The notes under the pieces were generated by a model. That model worked only from the letters and a program-made list of their open reading frames with translations, was not told where the DNA came from and made no database searches. A stretch of DNA of 59,178 bases, taken from contig SGZV01000005.1 of assembly GCA_004321805.1 (NCBI GenBank), forward strand, positions 1 through 59,178, written 5' to 3'. Numbering within the stretch: the stretch's first letter is position 1; each line of letters starts with the position of its first letter. This DNA is from an alpha proteobacterium HIMB59. Lineage in GTDB: Bacteria > Pseudomonadota > Alphaproteobacteria > HIMB59. Below are positions 1 to 7,641 of this stretch, piece by piece. A program made the position numbers and the translations under genes.

Positions 1-437
1 AAAAAATCAACACGAGAGCGAACAATTTCTACTGCATTCATAGTCATATCTGATAAGGAGCTATTAAAATATTGATTAATAATGTTATATGATATTCCAT
101 CTGAAGATTGATCCATAACTTCTAAACCTAGATTTTGAATAATAATGTTATTAAGTTTTTCTAAATTTTGATTAGAGGGAATGAAGATAGTATCTCCATC
201 TATTTTTGAAGAAATATTATAAGAAGAGTCAAGAGCTTGAGAAATTTTAGTAAGTAGATTTTGTCTATATTCTTCTTCATTAAGTTCTAATAAGTAGGAA
301 TAACCACCTTGGATATCTAAACCAAAGTTAATTTTAAAATCTTGACTACTATCAGAAAAATTTGGTTTTATAAAATAAAAGCAAAATATAACAAGCAATA
401 AGGAAAACCATAATCTCCATTGCTTAAAAATTGTCAT
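1..437 (-). CDS. secD: SecD protein translocase subunit, N-terminal part (runs off the window)
   Basis: SecD with SecF forms the inner-membrane accessory complex that uses the proton gradient to help SecYEG move proteins outward. About 145 codons are visible. They start at an ATG at 437 with a hydrophobic N-terminal helix (residues about 8-23), followed by the family motif GLDIQGGYSYLLEL and the start of the periplasmic P1 domain, with an EIVRSRVD segment near the window edge. It lies 27 bases downstream of yajC on the same strand, the classic yajC-secD order, so one operon is likely. The C-terminal membrane domain is outside the window. Confidence 0.93.
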   Translation of the reverse strand, partial: MTIFKQWRLWFSLLLVIFCFYFIKPNFSDSSQDFKINFGLDIQGGYSYLLELNEEEYRQNLLTKISQALDSSYNISSKIDGDTIFIPSNQNLEKLNNIIIQNLGLEVMDQSSDGISYNIINQYFNSSLSDMTMNAVEIVRSRVDF

Positions 438-464
438 ATAATGATCTTGAGTATAGGTTAAATT

Positions 465-728
465 TTACTTAGCTGCGATATCAGCAATCATACCTTTTGC
501 TACTTTAACATTAACATTATCAGCAATTTCAATAGATAAAGTTCCATCGTCATTGACATAATGAATATTTCCAATGATACCGCCTTGGGTAACTACTCTG
601 TCACCTTTTTTTAAGTTAGCTATCATTTGCTTATGATCTTTCAGTTTTTTTTGTTGAGGTCTAATCAAGAGAAAGTAAAAAACGACAAAAATAAGTAATA
701 AGGGTAAAATTCCTGCAAGTTGTTCCAT
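465..728 (-). CDS. yajC: YajC, Sec translocon accessory membrane protein
   Basis: Small inner-membrane protein of the SecDF-YajC complex. The 87 residues show one N-terminal transmembrane helix (about 6-22), then the family signature IRPQQKK and a KGDRVVTQGGIIG segment, as in other YajC proteins. Length is normal for the family. It immediately precedes secD. The divergent 69-base gap to the DUF815 ATPase gene must hold promoters for both directions, but I see no convincing hexamer pair there. Confidence 0.95.
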   Translation of the reverse strand: MEQLAGILPLLLIFVVFYFLLIRPQQKKLKDHKQMIANLKKGDRVVTQGGIIGNIHYVNDDGTLSIEIADNVNVKVAKGMIADIAAK

Positions 729-797
729 AATTAAAATCCTTTAAAATAATAAAATTACGATTAAAATCTCACAATCATCTTTTAAGTCAATAAAAAA

Positions 798-1553
798 TTG
801 AAAAATACAAACTTATTATGCTGGAATAGCTCTAAAAAGTCCTTAGATGAAATTCCTTTTAAAAATATCCTCGATTTATCATTGTTATATGGCTTAGATG
901 AGCAAATCTCTAAAATAAAAAAAAATACCCAAAATTTTCTTGAGGGGTATTCTTACAATCATGCATTACTTTGGGGAGTGAGAGGAAGCGGGAAAAGCAG
1001 TATTATTCGGGGTATATTAAGTGAATTTTCCAAAAAAAATGAATTTACTACTTTAGAAGTCAATAGTGAGGATATCTCTGATCTGAATAAAATTTTTTTA
1101 AATTTTAATTTCAAAAATAAAATTGTTATTTTTATTGATGACTTATCTTTTGAACAAAATGATAGACGTTATATTCAATTTAAATCCTTTTTAGAAGGTT
1201 CATTTTATAATTCAAAGTTCCCCTTCTTAATCTATGTAACTACTAATAGAAGGCACCTTATGAAGAGAGATATGCTAGATAATGAAAGATCTTCAGCAAT
1301 ATCACAAGATGAAGGAGTTGAAGAAAAATTATCCCTATCTGATCGATTTGGACTATGGGTTAGTTTTCATAATTTATCGAAAGATGATTTTATTAATATA
1401 ATTAAAAATTACTGTAAATATTATGAAATAACTTTTAATGATGAAATTAAAGATAAAGCATTAAAATGGATATTCTCTAGAGGAAATAGAACTGGAAGGT
1501 CAGCTTATCAATTTTTTAAAGAATATTGTTCAACTAAAAAAATTAAACTTTAG
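798..1553 (+). CDS. DUF815-type P-loop ATPase
   Basis: AAA-type ATPase resembling the DUF815 family (function unsettled). A Walker A motif GVRGSGKSS lies at residues 60-68, and Walker B at IVIFIDDL (Asp 114/115). A sensor-like YVTTNRRHL segment follows, and a C-terminal lid contains RSAYQFF. The only workable start is a TTG at 798, because an in-frame stop lies just upstream and the first internal Met is far too late. No clear Shine-Dalgarno is seen. Its 3' end overlaps the convergent serS by 11 bases. It sits inverted inside an otherwise leftward serS/yajC/secD block. Confidence 0.8.
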   Translation: MKNTNLLCWNSSKKSLDEIPFKNILDLSLLYGLDEQISKIKKNTQNFLEGYSYNHALLWGVRGSGKSSIIRGILSEFSKKNEFTTLEVNSEDISDLNKIFLNFNFKNKIVIFIDDLSFEQNDRRYIQFKSFLEGSFYNSKFPFLIYVTTNRRHLMKRDMLDNERSSAISQDEGVEEKLSLSDRFGLWVSFHNLSKDDFINIIKNYCKYYEITFNDEIKDKALKWIFSRGNRTGRSAYQFFKEYCSTKKIKL

Positions 1554-2805
1554 AAATTTTTGTTAAATTACCCATATATGGCATCAACGCTTCTGGTATG
1601 GAAATACTACCATCTGAATTTTGATAATTTTCTAATACAGCTATTAGTGTTCTACCAACAGCCAAACCTGAGCCATTGAGGGTGTGTACAAATTTATTTT
1701 GGTCATTTGATTTGTACCTAGCATTCATTCTTCTAGCTTGAAAAGAACGACAATTACTGCATGAGGATATTTCTCTATATTTGCCCTCTCCAGGTAGCCA
1801 TACTTCTATGTCGTATGTTTTTTCAGCTGAAAAACCCATGTCTCCAGAGGATAATAACACAACCTGATAGGAGATATGTAAATCATCTAGGATTGATGTG
1901 GCACAATTAAGCATTCTCTCAAGTTCTTCTTCAGAGTCCTCTTCTTTGGTAATACTTACTAGTTCAACTTTAGAAAACTGATGTTGTCTGATCATGCCAC
2001 GTGTGTCTCTTCCAGCAGCACCTGCTTCAGAGCGATAGCAGGGTGTCCAAGCTGTAAGCCTTTGTGGAAGTTGATCTTCTTGTAAAATCGTCTCTAAAAC
2101 TAAGTTAGTTAAAGGCACTTCTGCCGTGGGTATTAACCAATGATCGGTATTAGTTTTGAATAAATCCTCAGAAAATTTTGGTAATTGACCTGTTCCGTAA
2201 GCAGCTGCATCTCTTACCATGTTGGGGGGTATAATTTCAGTATATCCAAACTCAGTCGTATGTTTATCTAACATAAAATTAGCTATCGCTCTTTCTAATT
2301 TTGCAAGATGATTTTTTAAATAAACAAATCGAGTACCTGAAACTTTACCAGCTTGTTCAAAATCAAGCATATCTAAATTTTCTCCAAGCTCAAAATGAAG
2401 CTTAGGAGTGAAATCAAATTTAGGTATTTCACCGACTGTTTTAATTATTTGATTGGCTTCTTCATCTTCTCCAACAGGAACATCTTGATGAGGCAAATTT
2501 GGAATAGAGGATAAAATACCTTTGAGTTGTGTTTCTATAATTGAAAGTTCTTTTTCTAAAGTATCTATATCAGATTTAATTTTTTGAACCTTTTGTTGGA
2601 GTTTGGATTTTTCATTTTCATCTAATTTAGAAAAGGAAGATGAAAGATTTTTTCTTTCAGATCTCATCTCTTGAGACTGAGTTAGTAAATTACGTTTCTT
2701 ACTGTCTAGTTCAAGTATGTTTTTTGATTGAGGTTCTAGAAACCTTTTTTTTAGAAGCTCATCAAAAAGATTAGCATTTTCTCTTATAAAATTTAAATCG
2801 TGCAT
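1543..2805 (-). CDS. serS: Seryl-tRNA synthetase
   Basis: Charges tRNA-Ser (and tRNA-Sec where present). The 420-residue protein has the N-terminal coiled-coil arm (about 30-100, rich in Lys/Glu/Gln) and the class II catalytic core. The core shows motif 2 around TPCYRSEAGAAGRDTRG and motif 3 near NGSGLAVGRTLIAVLENYQ. Length fits the family. It starts exactly one base after the tatC stop, so it is translated from the tatABC transcript, an order common in alphaproteobacteria. Confidence 0.97.
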   Translation of the reverse strand: MHDLNFIRENANLFDELLKKRFLEPQSKNILELDSKKRNLLTQSQEMRSERKNLSSSFSKLDENEKSKLQQKVQKIKSDIDTLEKELSIIETQLKGILSSIPNLPHQDVPVGEDEEANQIIKTVGEIPKFDFTPKLHFELGENLDMLDFEQAGKVSGTRFVYLKNHLAKLERAIANFMLDKHTTEFGYTEIIPPNMVRDAAAYGTGQLPKFSEDLFKTNTDHWLIPTAEVPLTNLVLETILQEDQLPQRLTAWTPCYRSEAGAAGRDTRGMIRQHQFSKVELVSITKEEDSEEELERMLNCATSILDDLHISYQVVLLSSGDMGFSAEKTYDIEVWLPGEGKYREISSCSNCRSFQARRMNARYKSNDQNKFVHTLNGSGLAVGRTLIAVLENYQNSDGSISIPEALMPYMGNLTKISKV

Positions 2806-3591
2806 CTATTCTTCGTTATCTAAGTCTTGATTTTTTTTTCTTTTAGATAAAAATTTCGAAATCAAGATAGATACTTCATATAAAATAATTACTGGTAAAG
2901 CTAGTGAAATTTGTGAAAACGGGTCTGGAGGGGTAATGATAGCAGCAAATACAAATGCAAGGACTATCGCATACTTTCTAAAGGAAATTAACTGCTCAAT
3001 AGTCAATACACCCACTCTCACAAGTAAAAGTAAAACTACAGGTAGTTGGAAAGCAAGTCCAAAGGCAAAAATAAAAGTCATCATTAATGAAAGATATTCA
3101 TTCATTTTTGCTTGAAGTGTAATATTTATGCCCTCAGCTTGGGCTGTTTGAAAACTTAAGAAAAATTTCCAAGCGATAGGAGAAATAACATAATAAACAA
3201 CTGCTGCTCCTAAGATGAATAAAAATGGAATTGCGATTAATGCTGGAAGAGAAACTTGTTTTTCTTTTTTAAGAAGTCCTGGAGAGATAAATGACCAAAT
3301 TTGAAATGATAAAAATGGAAAAGATATAAATGCAGCTGTGAAGAAGGCTACTTTTACATTAGTTAAAAAAGCTTCTTGTAATGCAGTATAAATCAAACCG
3401 TTGCCTTCATTTAGAATTGAAGTTAAAGGCTTTGCCAAAAATTCAAAAATTGCCTGAGAAAAATAAAAACTAATAATAAAAGAAATTAAAAAAAAAATAA
3501 TTGAATATATGAGTTTTTGTCTTAGCTCTTTTAAGTGATCAAGAAAATTCATAGATACCTCTTCTTGGTTGCTAGACATCTTTTTTTTCAT
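2806..3591 (-). CDS. tatC: TatC, twin-arginine translocase core subunit
   Basis: Polytopic receptor of the Tat pathway, which exports folded, often cofactor-bearing proteins. It has 261 residues with six predicted membrane helices. The N-terminal family motif FLDHLKELRQKL is present, as is the conserved loop around FLSFQIWSFISPGLLKKEK. The start is ambiguous: Met1 overlaps tatB by 20 bases, while Met5 (3579) would overlap by 8. Either way translation is coupled to tatB. Confidence 0.95.
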   Translation of the reverse strand: MKKKMSSNQEEVSMNFLDHLKELRQKLIYSIIFFLISFIISFYFSQAIFEFLAKPLTSILNEGNGLIYTALQEAFLTNVKVAFFTAAFISFPFLSFQIWSFISPGLLKKEKQVSLPALIAIPFLFILGAAVVYYVISPIAWKFFLSFQTAQAEGINITLQAKMNEYLSLMMTFIFAFGLAFQLPVVLLLLVRVGVLTIEQLISFRKYAIVLAFVFAAIITPPDPFSQISLALPVIILYEVSILISKFLSKRKKNQDLDNEE

Positions 3592-3871
3592 TTTTCATTA
3601 TTTCTTCATTATTTTTTTCTATAAATTCATCAAGCACCTTACCTTCTTTTACTACAGCCTCTTTAGTGTCTAAAATTTCTTTTTTTATGTCTTTTACTTC
3701 TTGAATATGTGTAATTTCATCAACGGTAGAAGAAAATTCTCGAGAAATTTTTCTTAAATTTGATGTAATGGATTTAACAAATTTTATAACGGTGGGTATT
3801 TCTTTAGGCCCAACTATAACAATAGTAATAATTAGGATGATGGAAATTTCCATCCAACCCAAAGAAAACAT
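3572..3871 (-). CDS. tatB: TatB, twin-arginine translocase subunit
   Basis: TatB forms the substrate receptor with TatC. The 99 residues begin with the TatB-type helix ([24 protein letters not shown], given here only as the N-terminal ~24 residues), with the conserved Glu in the membrane helix and the GPKEIP hinge, then an amphipathic helix and a charged tail. Its ATG overlaps the tatA stop in a TAATG arrangement. Confidence 0.92.
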   Translation of the reverse strand: MFSLGWMEISIILIITIVIVGPKEIPTVIKFVKSITSNLRKISREFSSTVDEITHIQEVKDIKKEILDTKEAVVKEGKVLDEFIEKNNEEIMKNEKKDV

Positions 3872-4050
3872 TACTGTTCCTTATTATTATCTGAAGTGCT
3901 GTCGGTATTATCATCATCTGACATATTTTTCTTGAATGATTTAATACCTTTTGCCATATCGGCCATTAATGAAGGGATCTTACCTTTTCCAAATAACAGA
4001 AGAACTATTATTAGAACTATAATCCAATGCCAAATGCTAAAAGCTCCCAT
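3871..4050 (-). CDS. tatA: TatA, twin-arginine translocase pore subunit
   Basis: 59-residue pore-forming Tat subunit. The protein begins [20 protein letters not shown] and continues with the invariant [22 protein letters not shown] segment: a short N-terminal helix, the FGxxKIP hinge, then an amphipathic helix ending in an acidic tail. Start ATG is at 4050. The stop TAA shares its last base with the tatB ATG. It completes a tatABC operon and lies 28 bases downstream of the ABC ATPase gene. Confidence 0.95.
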   Translation of the reverse strand: MGAFSIWHWIIVLIIVLLLFGKGKIPSLMADMAKGIKSFKKNMSDDDNTDSTSDNNKEQ

Positions 4051-4078
4051 AGTTAGATGATATCTTAATATCTAAAAA

Positions 4079-5125
4079 TTATCTAGGAAAAATAAAGATC
4101 TGTGATTGATCTAATGTTATTGAAACAGAAGATGCGGCTGGAGGTAAAAAATTACCACCTATTTTACTATGAATATGATGTTTATTGTTTTTGTGATCAT
4201 TAACAGTCATATGAACAATAGTATTATTTCCTAAAAATTTTGAGTCAACAACTACACCAGAATTGGGATTTAGTACTGGTGATTTTTCTAAATTAAGTTT
4301 TATTGCCTCTGGTCTAATAACAACACTTACTTTTTGGTTATTAGAAATATTTTCAGACTTAATAGCACCCAATGGTGTCATACAATAATTGTCTTTAACT
4401 TCTGACTCAAAAATATTTGTTTCACCGAACAAAGATGCAACATAGAGATTAGAAGGATTGAAGTAAATTTCATGAGGTGATCCAATTTGAACAATAGAGC
4501 CCTTCTCCATAACTATAATTGTATCACTTAAAAACATAGCCTCTTCTGCATTATGAGTGACGATAATTGCAGAAGACTCAAGGCTATTAATCAAATGGAG
4601 GGTATCATCAATGATGCCCGTCTTAAGAGTTAAATCTAAATCTGAAAAAGGCTCATCTAGAAGTAATAATTTAGGTTGAACTGCAATTGACCTTGCCAGA
4701 GCAACTCTTTGTTGCTCACCGCCACTTAAAGAGTGAGGGTATTTTTGTAAAAATCCATCAACTTTTGCTAGATGAACAACCTGGTCAATTAGCTGTTTTT
4801 TATTTTTATGAGCACTTGCAGCAAAACTAATATTTTCTAAAACACTCATATGTGGGAATAAAGCAAAGTCTTGAAATACATACGATATTGGACGTTTTTC
4901 AGGAGGAGAATTAAATTTTGTATTAGCTACAAGATCTTCTTCAATATAAATCTCTCCTTGTTGAATCTCTTCTAATCCCGCAATCACTCTTATCAAAGTA
5001 GTTTTTCCACAACCAGATGGTCCTAAAATTGAAACGATAGAATTTTTATTAATAGAAAAATTGAGATTATTTAATGCATGAATTTCACCATAACTGTGGT
5101 GAAGATTTTTAATATCAAGAATCAT
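4079..5125 (-). CDS. ABC transporter ATPase, iron(III)-type (FbpC-like)
   Basis: Cytoplasmic ATPase of an importer. It has 348 residues: Walker A GPSGCGKTT near residue 35, a Q-loop in VFQDFALFPHM, the signature LSGGEQQRVALARS, Walker B LLLLDEPFSDLD, the H-loop in IIVTHNAEEA, and a C-terminal TOBE-like domain. The PPEKRPISYVFQ segment resembles Fe3+ importers of the FbpC group; spermidine or thiamine importers are alternatives. No permease or binding protein is adjacent. It overlaps scpB by 11 bases. Confidence 0.8.
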   Translation of the reverse strand: MILDIKNLHHSYGEIHALNNLNFSINKNSIVSILGPSGCGKTTLIRVIAGLEEIQQGEIYIEEDLVANTKFNSPPEKRPISYVFQDFALFPHMSVLENISFAASAHKNKKQLIDQVVHLAKVDGFLQKYPHSLSGGEQQRVALARSIAVQPKLLLLDEPFSDLDLTLKTGIIDDTLHLINSLESSAIIVTHNAEEAMFLSDTIIVMEKGSIVQIGSPHEIYFNPSNLYVASLFGETNIFESEVKDNYCMTPLGAIKSENISNNQKVSVVIRPEAIKLNLEKSPVLNPNSGVVVDSKFLGNNTIVHMTVNDHKNNKHHIHSKIGGNFLPPAASSVSITLDQSQIFIFPR

Positions 5126-5768
5126 TATCTTGCGTTAGTTGACTTTGGGTAAAGTCATCTAAATTTTCATCTTCATTATTTTCTTCATCAACGAAGGCTT
5201 CATCTTTTTCCAGATCATCTGTTAATTCTTGGATATTCATTGAGGCAAAATTATCATTAAGAAGTCCAGAGCTTTTCATTTCCTCAATACCAGGAAGATT
5301 ATCTAATGTACCTAAACCAAAATGCAGTAAAAAATCATCAGTCGTTTCCCACAATATAGGTCTACCAGGTACTTCTTTTCTTCCACCAGGAGCTATCCAA
5401 CCAAATTCCATCAATTGATCAAATATACCTTGGCCTATATTAACGCCACGAATACTCTCAATTTCAGCTTTAGTAATTGGTTGATGATAAACAATAATTG
5501 CTAATGTCTCGATAGCTTGTTTAGATAATCTTTTTTGAACTTCTCTTTTTTCATGAAAAATGTCACTAACTTCCGTATTAGTTAAAAAAATCCACCCTCT
5601 AGATATTTTCTTTAAATTAATACCTCTATGCTGGTAGGCTTCTTCTAAATTGCTCATAACTTCAGATATATCTTCATTTAGATCCAATCGTTTTTGAATT
5701 TCTTTTTCAGAAATAGGTTTACTTGAAGCAAATATTAATGCTTCTATTTTTTGTGATGTTTCACTCAT
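5115..5768 (-). CDS. scpB: Segregation and condensation protein ScpB
   Basis: Winged-helix partner of the Smc-ScpA condensin that compacts and segregates the chromosome. The 217-residue protein contains two winged-helix domains (about 5-75 and 80-160). The conserved RLSKQAIETLAIIVYHQPITK segment (split here as RLSKQAIETL and AIIVYHQPITK) and the RGVNIGQGIFDQL region are visible. The C-terminal tail (about 175-217) is acidic and probably disordered. It overlaps scpA by 8 bases. Confidence 0.93.
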   Translation of the reverse strand: MSETSQKIEALIFASSKPISEKEIQKRLDLNEDISEVMSNLEEAYQHRGINLKKISRGWIFLTNTEVSDIFHEKREVQKRLSKQAIETLAIIVYHQPITKAEIESIRGVNIGQGIFDQLMEFGWIAPGGRKEVPGRPILWETTDDFLLHFGLGTLDNLPGIEEMKSSGLLNDNFASMNIQELTDDLEKDEAFVDEENNEDENLDDFTQSQLTQDNDS

Positions 5769-6495
5769 GTTTTTTTAAAAATATATCAGAAAATGGTTGA
5801 GATTGACTAATTACAATTTTTTTATCTTCGTCTTTATCTTTTTTTGCCATGTGAAGACTGGCATTAAACGTACTAGAATAAAATGATTTATTCATTATTT
5901 CAGATTGTAAATTATTGGGCAATAAGCTCTTAAGAGAAAACCAGTCTGGATTATTTAGTATTTCTTTAGAAATTATATTTTGACCATCTTTTGTAGTGAA
6001 TAGCTTAGATGATGAAAATTTAAGAGTATATTGTTGATTTCTTTTATGAATATCAGCGTACGCTTTTAAAAGATCAATTAGCTTATCTTTAATAATAAAA
6101 TTTTTTTCGATTTTTAACTTATTCTTGTAAGTGCTTGTAAAAAATTGTTGTTTGAACTGAGGTAGATGAAATAATAGCTCACTGTTTTTATGAACTAACT
6201 CAAGAATAGTGAGCCTGTTTGCCAAAAATTTAGTTACCTTTTTTACATCCTCTTCTTTATCCTTATTAACCAAGAACTTAGATTTTAAGAAAACCATAAT
6301 TGCAGCCATTAATAGATATTCTGATGCTATTTCTATGCTAACTTTTTTTAAATCTTCAATAAAAGTTATGTATTGGTTGCAGAGTTGAAGAATTGGAAGA
6401 TCTTTTAAGTCATATTTATTTTTGTGCACAAGCTCTAAAAGCACATCTAAGGGGCCATTGTAGTCCTTAATGTTAATATTGAGATTAGATTCCAT
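5761..6495 (-). CDS. scpA: Segregation and condensation protein ScpA (kleisin)
   Basis: Kleisin subunit bridging Smc heads. 244 residues. The N-terminal domain carries the ScpA hallmark YNGPLDVLLELVHKNKYDL followed by PILQLCNQYI and the EIASEYLLMAAIMVFLKSKFL helix region. The C-terminal winged helix that binds Smc appears weakly conserved. It overlaps nagZ by 11 bases and scpB by 8, so nagZ-scpA-scpB are translationally coupled as in other alphaproteobacteria. Confidence 0.92.
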   Translation of the reverse strand: MESNLNINIKDYNGPLDVLLELVHKNKYDLKDLPILQLCNQYITFIEDLKKVSIEIASEYLLMAAIMVFLKSKFLVNKDKEEDVKKVTKFLANRLTILELVHKNSELLFHLPQFKQQFFTSTYKNKLKIEKNFIIKDKLIDLLKAYADIHKRNQQYTLKFSSSKLFTTKDGQNIISKEILNNPDWFSLKSLLPNNLQSEIMNKSFYSSTFNASLHMAKKDKDEDKKIVISQSQPFSDIFLKKHE

Positions 6496-7498
6496 AGAGT
6501 TTAATTAATTCATTATACAAATCATGATAGTGATTAATATTAATAGATTGAGGTCTTCTGTTAGATGTCTTTTTTGAAAATAAAATTTTATTTTTATTAT
6601 TAAAAAAATTAGTTTTTTTGAAGTTTTCCAAAATTTTTATATATCTTTTCCAATCTGAACTGCAGTCTAGGATAATGTCTAATCCTGACTTATTAGATAG
6701 ATCAATGGACTTTTCAATACTTTGATTATTTGCCTTCATAACTAAGTCGTCACTCATTACTAGACCTTTATATTTCAATTTTTTTCGAAGAATATCTTTT
6801 AAAATATAGGGTGAAAAAGTTGCAATGTTATGATTATCCCAATTTTGATATTGGATATGGGCAGTCATAATCATAGGCAGTTTTATAAATGTTTTAAATA
6901 GTGAGAGTTGATGATTAAGCGCCATTGTAGATGCACTAGTAACTGGTTTGATAAAGTGAGAGTCTTTATTAGTTAATCCATGACCTGGAAAATGTTTCAT
7001 GACAGGCATGACACCAAAATCAAGTGAAGATTGAACTGATATATCCGTCAAAATAGTATTTATTTTCAAATTAGAACCAAATGTTCTCATTTTAATCATT
7101 GAAACAGTTTTGGAATTAGGAATATCTAAGACAGGGATAGTGTTAACATGAATACCAAGACTAGATAGATAGTAATTAGTAATAAATGACTTTAAATAGA
7201 CTAATTGTTTAGCTAAAGAAGGATATTTCAAGTAAATGTCATAAAAATCAATATTATTTTTGAATTGGAATTCTGAAAAGTTTTTAAATCTATTAACAAT
7301 ACCACCCTCCTGATCAATGAAAATTAAAGTTTTTTTACTTAAGGATTTAATGGAAGAAGTAAGTTGTCTAACTTGGTTAAAATTAGAAATATTTCTTGCA
7401 AATAAAATAATTCCAAATGGCTTATAAATTTTAATATTTTGTTGTTCTAATTTTGATAAGTAATTTTTTTTAATTGAAATTATAATTGGGCTTGTCAT
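6485..7498 (-). CDS. nagZ: Beta-N-acetylhexosaminidase NagZ (GH3)
   Basis: Cytoplasmic glycosidase of peptidoglycan recycling that releases GlcNAc from anhydro-muropeptides. 337 residues. The GH3 TIM barrel shows FIDQEGGIVNR, the NagZ catalytic dyad loop in KHFPGHGLTNKDSH, and the nucleophile region VMSDDLVMKA. Its ATG overlaps the stop codon of the small upstream ORF (ATGA). The C-terminus is Lys/Asn-rich and slightly divergent. Confidence 0.92.
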   Translation of the reverse strand: MTSPIIISIKKNYLSKLEQQNIKIYKPFGIILFARNISNFNQVRQLTSSIKSLSKKTLIFIDQEGGIVNRFKNFSEFQFKNNIDFYDIYLKYPSLAKQLVYLKSFITNYYLSSLGIHVNTIPVLDIPNSKTVSMIKMRTFGSNLKINTILTDISVQSSLDFGVMPVMKHFPGHGLTNKDSHFIKPVTSASTMALNHQLSLFKTFIKLPMIMTAHIQYQNWDNHNIATFSPYILKDILRKKLKYKGLVMSDDLVMKANNQSIEKSIDLSNKSGLDIILDCSSDWKRYIKILENFKKTNFFNNKNKILFSKKTSNRRPQSININHYHDLYNELIKLYGI

Positions 7499-7641
7499 TT
7501 TATAAAATCAAATTCATCAGACTCTATGATAATAAATTTTTCAAAAAATATATATTGAAGGTAGCTATCAAATATAAAATAAAAGATTGTAGATAATATT
7601 AATAAAATACAAAAAAATATGATCAGCTTCTTTTTTTTCAC
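7495..7641 (-). CDS. Small single-pass membrane protein between argS and nagZ
   Basis: A 48-residue ORF. It begins with a GTG at 7641 that overlaps the argS stop (GTGA) and ends with a TGA overlapping the nagZ ATG (ATGA), so both ends are locked into the operon. The protein reads (M)KKKKLIIFFCILLILSTIF and continues as YFIFDSYLQYIFFEKF with an acidic end: a Lys-rich cytoplasmic start, one hydrophobic helix (about 6-24) and a short tail. Many alphaproteobacteria carry a SPOR-domain protein at this locus. This could be a remnant of it with only the membrane anchor left (inference), or an unrelated small protein. Confidence 0.6.
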   Translation of the reverse strand: MKKKKLIIFFCILLILSTIFYFIFDSYLQYIFFEKFIIIESDEFDFIK

